From positions 56,148,619 to 56,212,618 of the forward strand of contig CM043952.1 of assembly GCA_014529385.2 (NCBI GenBank): a stretch of DNA of 64,000 nucleotides, in the 5' to 3' direction. Below, one piece after another: positions 22,986-33,466 of the stretch. How positions within the stretch are numbered: the first letter of the stretch is position 1; every line of letters begins with the position of its first letter. Both the position numbers and the translations under genes were made by a program. The notes below the pieces were generated by a model, which saw only the letters and a list, made by a program, of their open reading frames with translations, had not been told where the DNA came from and ran no database searches. This stretch comes from Adiantum capillus-veneris. Its lineage: Eukaryota > Streptophyta > Polypodiopsida > Polypodiales > Pteridaceae.

Positions 22986-24502
22986 ATGGTACCCAAAATC
23001 CGTTGTGGCCGAAAATCAACCAACCATGTTGATCCTATTCCTGAGGAGTCGAGAAGAGAATCTGATCCTAAGCAAGAGAGGGTGACTGACACTGAGGCTC
23101 GTGAGGAGCATAGTCAGGTTGATGAGACGCAGGACTCACAGTATTCCAGTCACTCTAGACGCAGACGGGCAGAACGGGAAGCACGAAAGGCCAAAACTTC
23201 TCGGTCCAGGCAGGGGGATGAGGGTACCAAAGGGAGTAAAGGTAGTCGCCACACTTCCAGTAGAAAAGCCAAAGAGGACACTGACACAGAGACACAAACA
23301 AATATTGATTGGGATGCAGATACTGACAACTGTAAGAAGACTCCAAAGCGCCGTTCAAACTCTAAGAAGAGAAGCGGCAGAACCAGCGGTAATCGGAATG
23401 ATTACACATCCTCAATGAAAATCTCTTTTCCAGTATTCAAAGGGGGGCAAGAAGGATGATCCGGATGTTCACATCCAGGCTTTTGAGCAGTACGCAGAGC
23501 TGAAAAATATTGATGAGGATGATTGGGGGGGATACTTTCCGCAAACCTTGAAGGAGGCAGCGAGAAAGTGGTACTACCATTACCCCGCTTGTCAGCTTAG
23601 ATCCTATAACAAACTACTTAAAGCCTTCAGACTGGAGTATTCCGATAACAGAGGTGATGAAGATATTCTTTGTGAATTGGATAAGATCAAGCAGCGGAAT
23701 CTGCCAGTCCAAAGCTATGTGGAGAAAATCAAGGAGCTGACAAGGCAGTTGCAGGAACCGCCATCAGAAAAGCGACTGCGTGCATGGTTCTTGAATGGCT
23801 TTCTAAGCAAGAATCTTAGAGAGCAGGAGGTACTAGCACCAACCAAGAAATTCAATGATCTGGTACAACGGGCACTGAAGCCAGAGCAACAGGCCAAGAA
23901 GGAAAAGAGCCATAAAAAGAGAAGATCCAGTAGCAGTAGTTCTTCTACTGAGAACTCTGATTCTAGTGAAGTGTCCAGCAGCTCTGAAAGTAGCTCTAAC
24001 GCGAGGTCCAAGGAAAAGTCAAAAAATGGATCTTGGACTAAGAAGATTGAAGAGATGGCTAGGCAGATTGCCGGGATTAGCCACACAAGACAACCACTGA
24101 GGAAAATGGAGACTTGGTGCTCAAAATGCAAATCCAAGGACCATGTTTCCAACGAGTGCCCACAGTGTACTTACTGTAAGGCCTTTGGCCATTTATGGAA
24201 TAATTGTGGTATTAGGATTCATCACTTTAAGAAAGGCAAAAGTGGTAGCCTATACGGAACCAGTAAGAGTGGAAACCGCCAAGGCCTCTCAGGAGGAGAA
24301 ACCAGGTACCAGTGGTACTGGTCCAGATAGAGGCAGATACCAAGCGGGTACTGGCCGAGGCCGAGGGCGTGGCAATTTTCAAAGCCGGAGTTTAAATTGC
24401 TATACTTGTGGGAAGTATGGGCATTTCACGGCTCAATGTCCAGATACACCTGCACCTGCTACGAGGCAAAGGCACCAGAGCCGGTTCCAGTACGGGCAGT
24501 AA
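22986..24502 (+). pseudogene. gag: GypC gag with three zinc knuckles
   Basis: An ATG at 22986 opens a very basic, Ser-rich N-terminus (to 23459). After a frameshift the gag core continues (ARKWYYHYPA, FRLEYSDN, AWFLNGFLSKNLREQ; about 23480-24250), ending in an acidic/Ser-rich stretch. Knuckles: 24118-24159 (CSKCKSKDHVSNEC), 24166-24207 (CTYCKAFGHLWNNC) and, after a second frameshift, 24398-24439 (CYTCGKYGHFTAQC) next to an RGRG stretch. Three knuckles are more than the usual one or two. The frameshifts make it a pseudogene. Confidence 0.8.
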
Positions 24503-25535
24503 CAAGGAGCAAAGGAGTGGTAATTGAAGAAATTCCATATACTCTAGAAAAACCAGTCACTACTGAAAGCAGCAAATGGGCTCAACAGAGCGAGGTATGG
24601 AAGGCCAAGGGTAAAGAGAAGGTGGTAGATGAATGGCAGGAGCAGAGAGAACTAGCGGCAAAAATCATGGAGGATTTAGCCAAGAAGCTGCCAGAGCAGC
24701 CAGAAAGTTTTGAAGCCCGAGTCATTCAGAAGATACCAGCCCAATCTACTGAGAAAGATCAGTCAATGCCTTGCATACCTGAGACCATGTTGGCTGCGGT
24801 ACAAGGAATGATTGGAGAGCTGGGAGTTGATGGAAGAACTGGAAGCACTGCAAGGGGGGAATGGCAGTGTGAAGATATGACCAGTTCTTCGAGCTCCAAC
24901 CAGTCTGATTAGGAGAAAGAAGAAATCCATGTTAAGATCTGTGATAGACTTCAGAAGCTTACTGTAGAGCTGGAAGATATCACAAGAACCTTGCCTGAAG
25001 TGGCGAATTTCATCAGACAACGAAGGAAAGCTGAAGTGGAGGCTAGAACAGTTGATATGACGGCTGTCCAAGATGATGAAGTACCGCTCATTCAGGTAGA
25101 TTACAAGATTTGGAAGCAATGGGAACCACTTCAAGTGTTATCTTGGATGGAGGAGCAGGAGTCAATATAATGGAAGTACCTCTGTAGAAGAGGATGGGCA
25201 TCACAAATATAAAGCCAGCACCGTTCAAAGTGAGAATGGCAGATCACAGAGTAGTATAAGCTACTGGCATGATTGAAAATATGCAGATAAGAGTAGGCAG
25301 GGAAAAATTTAAAGCCAGTTTCCTAGTTCTGGATGTACAAGGGGCATATGGGATGCTGCTAGGGCGCCCATGGTTGAGAATATCACATGTTATTCACGAC
25401 TATGCAAATCAAACCTTAACCATACAAGGGGTTAGCGGCAGAATTCGGATCCAGACGAACAATACTAGGAGTTGGAGAAAAGAGCTGAGGCCGAAGGAAT
25501 TATGCCAGAAATACAAGGCAAAGAAGATTGAATGA
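24503..25535 (+). pseudogene. GypC gag-protease linker and protease
   Basis: The linker includes TRSKG (about 24500), a common landmark between gag and protease in this branch. The protease active site is an Asp-Gly-Gly near 25145-25155 (ILDGGAGVNIM), followed by RMADHRVV and, from about 25269, ENMQIRVG and GMLLGRPWLRI. Stops at about 25259 and 25533 interrupt it. The downstream frame is also broken. Confidence 0.72.
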
Positions 25536-27310
25536 ATGTTGGCAGCTTTGAACAGATTTCCTCTAGCAAAAATTGACTTGAATGCAATTTTATTGAACAA
25601 AGAGCAGGCCGACAAGCAAAAAAAGCAATTCCCATATCAGTTTACTGAAATCAATACAGGAGAAAGATCAGTTCAGTTAACTGGGAGGCTGGAGGAATCG
25701 GCTGAAACTGGCATGGCAGAGGAGCTAGTGAATTCTGGAGAGCACACAGTGAATCAGAATGTTGATTCAGAACTTAACGGGCCATCTTGGGATTATGCTG
25801 AGGAATCGACTAAGAGAAAAGGAGGTGAGCCTAATTGGTTGCTTCCAGACGACCAAGAAGTTGAAGAATGGAACCTAGGCTCTGAGGATAGTCCTAGGAT
25901 GATCAAGGTTAATAAGCATCTCAATCCTACAATGAAGGAAAAGGCACGCAGGATGTTCCATAACTACAAAGACGTATTTTCCTAGGAACACACGGACCTG
26001 AAAGGGGTGGATCCCGAAGTATGCGAGCATAGGATACCGTTGAAGCCAGATGCGCGGCCAGTACGCCGCAAAGATACCGAATGAACCCCAACTATGCTAA
26101 GAAGGTCAAGGAGGAGATTGACAATCTTCTCAAGGCTGGGTTCATCACAGAAGTGGCCAGTATCGATTGGCTGTTTCCCATAATCGTAGTTCCCAAGAAG
26201 AATGGGAAATTGAGAGTTTGTGTTGACTATAGGAAACTCAACGCCCAAACTATTAAAGATCCATTCACATCGCCTTTTACTGACATGTTGCTTGATGAGA
26301 TTGCAGGATACGAAATGTATAGTTTTATGGACGGTTATAGTGGCTATAACCAGTTACAGATCGCTCCTGAGGATAGAGCAAAGACCACTTTCATCACCGA
26401 GTGGGGAGCTTTTATGTATCTGGTGATGCCTTTCGGCCTGTGCAATGCACCAGCTACTTTTCAGCGGTGTATGATGGAAATGTTCAATGAGTTCCTTCAT
26501 CGGTTCCTCGCCATCTTTATGGATGATTTACTGTATATTCAGATGAGGAACAACACTTACTATTCCTAGAAATGGTTTTCAAACGCTGTCAAGAGAAGCG
26601 GATTTGTCTAAATCCATTTAAATCCGTTTTCCTAGTCTGGAAGGGACAATACTGGGACATGTAGTATCCCGTAATGGAATAGAAATGGCCAACGATAAAA
26701 TCCAGTGTGTTCAGCAAGCCAAAGCACCCAGAAATGCATCTGAGTTAAGCTCTTTCCTGGGTAATATCAACTTCTACAGAAGGTTTGTGCATAAGTTTGC
26801 CTCTCAAGCAGTACCATTATATGAGCTCACAAAGAAGACCAGTAAGTTCAATTGGACTGATGAGTGTGAGGAAAGCTTTCAGAATCTGAAAAAGTCCATT
26901 ATCAGTAAACCAGTCCTCATGCAACCAAATTGGGATGTTATTTTCCATGTATAAGTGGACGCTTAGGGACTGGCAATGGGGGCGATATTGGCTCAGCCAG
27001 ATGGAAGGACTGATTATCCTGTTTATTTTGCTAGTCGTCGCAGATTCAGTCAGGCTGAACAAGGTTATACGACCACTAAACGAGAAGCCCTAGGAATGGT
27101 TTTTAGTGCTACAAAGTTCAGGCATTACTTGCTAGGCAAACTATTTCATTTCTATGTGGATCATCAGGCTCTTTTGTTCTTGATTAGTAAAGTCGTTATT
27201 CAAGGAAGGCTAATACTGTGGATGATGTTCCTCATGGAGTTTGAATTTTGAATTTTTCATAAGCTTGGCAAGAATCACTGTGGAGCTGATTTTCTATCCA
27301 GAAGTACAGA
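25536..27310 (+). pseudogene. GypC reverse transcriptase and RNaseH
   Basis: After an N-terminal linker (stop TAG at 25983-25985) RT reads from about 26050: KKNGKLRVCVDYRKLNAQ, DGYSGYNQ, VMPFGLCNAPATFQRCM and the catalytic FMDDLL at about 26516. A frameshift and stops follow, then the RT connection (SSFLGNINFYRRFVHKF, about 26740) and RNaseH (YFASRRRFSQAEQGYTTTKREAL, VDHQALLF, about 26990-27190) ending at a YHSADFLSRST-like segment. At least five lesions. Confidence 0.85.
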
Positions 27311-27399
27311 GGGTTATTAAGAAGCATCCTTGAGGGACGAACCAGTGGATGCTGACTTATTTCAGTTGGAATCAGGAGAATCAGTTGACCCTGAATAGT

Positions 27400-28485
27400 A
27401 TGATGCTTATCACTTTCTCAGGGTGCTTTCCCAGATGACTGGAAGCAGAACCAAAAGAAGCTTTGGTCATCAAGAGCTTGAAGTTTACTATCATCGGGGG
27501 TTCACTTTATCGATTGGGTGTTGATGGTATTCTTCGGCGTTGTGTGCCTATGGAAGGGAGAATACAAGCCATCTCAGAGGCACATAATGGCGAATCTGGT
27601 GGACGTTTTTCCAATGAAGTTACCTACAAGAAGATTTTGCAAGCTGGGTTATGGTGGCAAACATTAATAGCTGATGTTAGAAGTTTTTGCAAAACTTGTG
27701 ACATATGCCAAAGAATGGGTAGACCTACAACTGCAGATATGATTCCTTTAACGCCAGTACAATCACTGGGTGTTTTCATGAAATGGGGCTTAGATTTTAT
27801 GGGACCTTTTAAGAAGGTTACCCCCAGAAAGAACTAGTACATAGTAATGGCTACTTGTTATGTCACTAAGTGGGTTGAAGCTAAGGCTCTTCCTGACAAC
27901 ACATCCAAGTCAACTGCAAGGTTTCTATTGTAGAATATTGTATGTCGCTATGGATGTCCGGTAGAGATTGTGTCGGACCAAGGGACACATTTTATCAATG
28001 ACACCATGGAGATTCTACTGGATATGCTTTCAGTCAAGCATCGGAAATCTACCCCTTATTATCCTAGATGCAATGGACAGGCTGAAAGTAGTAATAAGAC
28101 AATTAAGACTATTCTCACTAAGGTTGTGTAGAAAAAGCCAGACTAGTGGGATTTGAAGCTCCAGACTGCTTTATGGGCGTATACGACAGCTTACAAAGTC
28201 ACTACCAGGTTGACACCATTCAGAATGGTGTATGGCACTGAAGCTATGGTTCCTATGGAGTTTGTTATCCCAAGTCTGATAATGGCTGTGAAATATGGGT
28301 TAGACTTTAGCCACAATCTGAAAAGGCGCCTGGATGAGCTTATGCAGTTAGATGAACTCAGGCAACGGGCTATGCTAGAACAAGAGATTGTTCAGCACAA
28401 CGAAGGAAGCCTTGGCATGATCGTAGAATTAAGGTCCGGGAATTTTAGAAAGGGGATCTGGTGCTCCTCTATCAGTATAGACTAG
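27400..28485 (+). pseudogene. GypC integrase
   Basis: A linker with GGSLYRLGVDGILRRCV, then a zinc-binding region in which the second His of HHCC is Arg (GGRFS at about 27598), while CDICQ is intact. The core has WGLDFMGP (Asp, about 27788), IVSDQGTHF (Asp, about 27970) and GQAESSNK (Glu, about 28080). In-frame stops occur at 27835, 27932, 28128 and 28141. The C-terminal part (FRMVYGTEAMVPMEF) runs to about 28480. No chromodomain. Confidence 0.85.
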
Positions 28486-29233
28486 GTCCTAAGAAGCCAA
28501 ACCTGAAGATTGCCTAGGCAGGACTATTTGAGGTAGACTGGGTTTTCTCTAATGGCACAGTAAGATTGAAAGATTTATCTGGATTACTGCTGCCAAGAGT
28601 GTATAATGGGCAAAGATCAAGCTCTACTATTTCGAAGCTAGAGAGCATGGCCAGGAACAGGGTACTAGGGAGCTGGGAACTAAAGATCAAGAGATACCAA
28701 AATCATATATTTTTGGGCTTTTTCATGTGCATCCAGTTCCAGTTTCAGAACCAGTGCCAGTAGGACCAAGCCAGACTGGTACCAAGACTAGTACCGGTGT
28801 GATCACACCAGACTGGGGCCTAGCCCAGTTTCAGTGGGAACACAATATTCAATTTTTAAGCGCCCAATGGTCAGATGGCACTCCAATAGTAATCATTTCA
28901 AGGATGGGTAGAAGTCTTGTCCAATGCATGTTTGCCACGACAGCAGCGACGCACAAAAGTCTAGGAACGGCGAGTGGTGGAGCTTTTATGGCACAGACGC
29001 GTATAACAGTAAGGAGAGTCGGCATTTTTCCTCACAAATCTCCTGCACGACGATTCCCTCCTGTTGTCCATTCGCCATTGCCAAGCTCTCAGGTATCTTC
29101 GCTACAGCCGCAAACTTCGTCTTCTGAGGAGACAGTGGACTGTCGTCTCGCTTTGCCAGCAACACCTGGGTACGGCTTTGAAGCATAAAGTAAGTCTTCC
29201 TCTTCCTCACCTGTTTCGTCATCTTCACAGTGT
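28486..29233 (+). other. GypC spacer between integrase and accessory ORFs
   Basis: No domain recognised. It contains many ccagt words (about 28730-28830), giving a Pro/Val-rich reading in one frame (VPVSEPVPVGPSQTG). Overlapping ORFs in several frames are short. Confidence 0.4.
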
Positions 29234-29878
29234 ATGGGTGGGAGGAAACATTCAGACAAGATGCAGGAATCTCTCAATGAAACCCAAGCCATTGTTAGTG
29301 CTGCAAAGGCAAGCCTTCCCATCATCCCTTACAGCAAGATTCAGCGTTACGTGTTCACTGACCAAGCTATGGCTTTGCTACAACTATGGGATTTACGGGT
29401 GGTTTTGCAAGCCACAAGAATTGCTTTTGACGCAGCCATCATCAAGCAGGTTCTCGACTCTTTCAATGCTGAAGATGGTAGTGCTATGGTATATGGCAAA
29501 AAGGTATCTGCCACACCGGACGACATAGCTTTTTCATTTCACATGCCAAATGAGCCCAAGCCGTCTGTGGCAACTCCACAGCATATCAACATAGTCTTGA
29601 AGGAGGATGAGGCTGCCAAGCGGAAAAGAAAAGCCAGTGGTCAAGGGATTCCACTGGCCAGATTGGAAGCTTTTGCTGCTTATAGGTTTGTAGTTGAAGC
29701 TGTCAGTCTTAAAAATAATCCAACATATATGTGTCAGAGAAGGTGTTTGCTATGCTGGCTAGCAAAGACATTGGATTCAAAGGTTTCTATCAACCTTTGT
29801 CAGATCTTGTCACACAATGTGCTTCAACAGACTGCCAAGTTGAAATCCCAGAGTGTATTTAAAGCTTGGTATGTTTGA
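29234..29878 (+). pseudogene. GypC accessory region 1: globular domain
   Basis: A 214-codon frame after integrase. The middle has the pattern MVYGKKVSATPDDIAFSFHM: V-x-G-x-x-V, then S/T-x-x-x-I/V and F-x-M/L-P about 15 residues on. This resembles the 'putative plant transposon protein' type domain often found next to plant gypsy elements, and resembles the corresponding part of GypD (residues about 1320-1400 of its main frame). The family assignment is from pattern memory only. A basic KRKRKASG stretch follows. Confidence 0.45.
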
Positions 29879-29926
29879 AAATTTTTATATTGGGCAATTG
29901 CTCCAGAAGCTCATGACCATGTAAGA

Positions 29927-31278
29927 ATGGCTTGGAGTCAGAAGCCAGTTCCAGTGTCCAAAAATATTGATTTGTCTTTGGATGAAGAAGCCACGGACAG
30001 TCAGACCACTCCGACTGGTCTGAAAAGGAAGGCTACCCAAGATGGATCTAGAAGCTCGAAGAAACCAAGGACGACACTAACGAAGAGCAGTGCTTTTCTG
30101 AAGCAGATAGAGAGTCAAGTCAAGACAGTGACTATTGAAACGACTCTAGTCAGCCAGGCTAACAAACAACTTGCTCAGACCACTGAAGTCAACCAGTTAG
30201 TAGGACAGATTACAATCACTACTGGTACTGGCAAAGACCAGGCAAAAGCAACTACCTCTATAAAGGTAGCAGAACAGTTGGATAAGGGCAAAGGTCAAAT
30301 GGATAAAGGCAAAGGTCCAGCATCTCCAACCCTACTGGGTGGCGTCTCCATCCCAAACAATGAAGAAGCTCTGCACCTGATGAAGAGGGACAGGTTGCAG
30401 CTGCTGCAGACCCATCCACTTAAAGGATGCCTCTTTCTACAAAAAATTGATTATACTGCCTTACCCTATATGGCTCCTGTTTTACAATGTATGAGCCCAC
30501 TGATTTTGACCCAGCAAAACAGTCAATGATGGATGTCCAATCCTCATGGAACACTATTGTCAACTGTATGGGACAGATGCTGGACGCTGCAGGGTCAGAA
30601 GAAGAACTGAATAAGGTTAAAGCTGAATTGAAGGGAGCTGAAGACCAGATTGAGAAGTTGAAGGAAGCACGAGACAACCAGAATCCGCACCACACGCTAC
30701 TTGAAGCTCATTCAGAGAGGTCTATTAAGCTACTGAAAAGCAAGTTAGCTAGGGCAAAGTCTGATATGCACATTATGAAGGAAGAAAGGGATGAGGCACA
30801 GAGAGCTGCAGGTCGGGCTGAAATGATGCTGAGAAAGAAGAGAGTCGACTTCAACTCCTTGATGCTTCATCATAAAGCTCTGAAGACTACCCTCATTGAC
30901 ATATATATTTCTAATAACTTGACTGAAATTTTAAATCCATCAGGCAATGCTGTCTTTGATCTGGAGAACTTGAAGTCTCTTATGGAGACCATGCAGAGTG
31001 ACTTGCAGCACAAAGTTGCTGAATATAATAATGCTATGGCAAATCAAGCAATCCTAGATTATATTGAACAGCAGAATTCCCTTGAAGAAGTAGAAGAAGA
31101 TAAGGAAGAAGAAGCTGATAAGGAGGAGGATGACCAAGACGAAGGGCATACTAATGATGATGATGATGATACCTCTCCTCCGTCTCCAGGACCTGGTACT
31201 AGTGGCACGGGGCCAACTGAAGGAAGTCAGCCACAGCCAGACCAGAATGAAGGGCAGAAGTCAGACACTCAGCAGTAG
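29927..31278 (+). pseudogene. GypC accessory region 2: basic, then coiled coil and acidic tail
   Basis: Two overlapping frames, 29927-30529 and 30487-31278. The first has nuclear-localisation-like basic clusters (LKRKATQDGSRSSKKPR) and Lys/Gly repeats near 30285-30320. The second is a long heptad-rich segment (AELKGAEDQIEKLKEARD and onward, about 30600-30850), ending in a Glu/Asp-rich tail and a Pro/Ser/Gly tail. Coiled coils usually mean oligomerisation. The role in the element is unknown. Confidence 0.5.
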
Positions 31279-32967
31279 CCAGAGGAACAACGACCTAGTG
31301 ACACTGGGCCAGCAAACTAGTCCCAACACAGTAGGGAGGACAGGAAAAGTAAAGTTATGGCTGAGGGACCAGCAGCTGATGAGCAGAATTCATTACAGCT
31401 CATCACACTAAACAGGAGATTGAGACATCAGCAGGCTCCCATAACCAAGGCAATATCTGGAGGATGATGATCTCCTATCTGATCTGGAACGCTTTGAGCG
31501 ACTGATCTGGAACGCTTTGAGCGACTGTATGTCGGGGCCAGGGAAATGGTGGTGTACTGGAAATCAGTTGCTTTTCATGATCAAGAGACCTGCCATTTAC
31601 CTGCGCATCCTAGCACAGTCCAACTGCTGGAACGGGTACCTGAATGGATAATCATTGCTGAAGAGAGAGTGACCAATCCATATTTGCAAAGACAATCTAC
31701 TGCAGATTGTCGCTCTTTAGCTCTCGAATTAGAACTTCTGCTGGAAAACAAGCCAACCTACAAATGTATGAAGGATGTCAGAAATCAGTTGAAAGAGGTT
31801 TTGGTACAGATGAAGATTGCTAGAGGAGTCTTGGATCAAAGGGTGTGGGCCATTCTTGAAGATCAGACGGCCACCAGCAAAGGACCTCAGACCAGAATGT
31901 CAGGCGGAGAACGTGCAACTGCTCTCCAAAAACTGTTTTAGCTGGTGAGAGTAACCGGAAAAATGATCCAGCAAGAGAACCAAGCTGTTCCCAATTTCTT
32001 AGAATTTGTGTCTGATTCCCCGGTTCTCTTGTATGCCTTACCAGCAAGAGAGATAGAATTGCCAAGATTTTTTCCAGCACTTTATCCTCAACATCCAGAA
32101 CCAGTCGATCGCCTTACATATTTCAAGATTATTGATGAGCTCCAGAATTGGTATGAGCGATCGACTGTGGAATGGAAAACTTGGCAAACATTGTTCAATG
32201 ATGCTCTCCAACTCAATGATATTTAGGAGCTGAAACAAGAGATGCAGAGGATCAGGCTGTGTATGGGTCAGTGGAAGATTTAGATTAGAGGCCTCACCAA
32301 CATCACCAATCAATTGCTGTAACTTACTGTTGAGTCCTCTAAATTGCCTGAAAAAGGATATTGCAGCTAAGTCGGGCCTAGCACCACAGTATAGAGAGAT
32401 GGTTGAGATTCTTTTTGAAGCTTGGGTCAAAACCAATCAGCCTCTCCCAGAAGGATGGATCCATACAGCTTCGCATTGTCACAAGCTGGCCAGAACTAGG
32501 ATCACCAAAGGTAAACACACGCTCTATGATCCTGACACCAAAACCTATCATTCTCTTACGCCTTATGAAGTGGAGATGATCACGGAAAGGCGGGATCAGC
32601 TTGAGCAGGAGGCCATTTACATATTTATTTAGAAGGAGAATGCTGGCACTGGGACTTCCCAGATGCCATCCAGGCCCAAGGGTAAACGGAAGCTGGTGCA
32701 GTGGAAGGATACTGGGTAGTTTCATCTTAGAATTCAGTTGGAGGATTTTTCCTTCTCAACTGGAAGGTTGATATCAGCCTGTGTAGATGACGAGAGCTCT
32801 ACACTGACCTTTCCAGCTGACTCTCTATCATTGGTCAAGTCCGGTCTCTAGAGTCAGAGTCAGACGGTGGATTTTTCTCTTCAAACCAGAATCAAACAGG
32901 GGAATTTTTTTCAAAATTTTTGGAATCTTGCCAAAATTCAAGAAAGGACGGAAGGATGTAGACGGCT
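31279..32967 (+). pseudogene. GypC accessory region 3 and 3' non-coding
   Basis: Fragments of protein-like frames (31546-31941, 31945-32226, 32330-32632), all plus strand and ending in stops, with mixed charged composition and no recognised domain. They probably belonged to one long accessory frame or captured sequence. A short tandem duplication (ctggaacgctttgagcgact) lies at about 31484-31525. The final 300 bases before the LTR look non-coding. Confidence 0.4.
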
Positions 32968-33461
32968 GAGACAGTTTCACTAGGTGGGAACGCTCTCCTG
33001 TGAGACGAGCAGTGAATCAGTCAGTAATTACTACGTTAATTACCATGGTAAACCGAAGGTATATAAATAGGGCCCATTACATTGTAATCGGGTTAGCGTT
33101 TTGGTTGGCATTTGTTGGCAATTATACTCGAGCTAGCAATCATTGACAGTTGTTGTCGGTTGTACTCTGTTCATCCTTTTGTTCATAAGCCACATCATCT
33201 TCATTGTAATCCTTCATCTGTAATTCCAATTACAGCAGTACAGTATATTCCATTTATACCTATTCTGTACTCAGTTACTCTGAATCTGAATCTGAATCTG
33301 AATATCATTCTCAGTACTTAGTCTGGTTCTTATTCCAGTAGATGTATTCCAGTTCAACTTTTGTTCCTTTGTCCAGTCTACTATCTGAACTAATACATCA
33401 CCAGTAGTTGTAAGCTTCTAACACTAGAATTAGCTATCTCAAGAGATCATCTCCAATTCCA
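32968..33461 (+). repeat. 3' LTR of GypC (494 bp)
   Basis: Begins TGAGACAGTTTCACTAGG and ends AATTCCA, followed by ATGTG. The TATA box is at 33062-33068. It differs from the 5' LTR at its first few bases (TGAGAC versus TGT) and by a 12-base unit in the ctgaat run. Confidence 0.87.
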
Positions 33462-33466
33462 ATGTG

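Larger units (their letters stand above)
22399..33461 (+). mobile_element. GypC: degenerate Ty3/gypsy element with 3' accessory region
   Basis: LTRs 22399-22905 and 32968-33461; target duplication ATGTG at 22394-22398 and 33462-33466. Total 11,063 bp. Order on plus: LTR, PBS-like site, gag with three zinc knuckles, protease, RT, RNaseH, integrase, then about 4 kb of additional coding-like sequence before the 3' LTR. It is full of stops and frameshifts. The RT and integrase motifs and the absence of a chromodomain point to the non-chromovirus (Athila/Tat-like) branch. It split the gag zinc knuckle of GypB. Confidence 0.9.
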
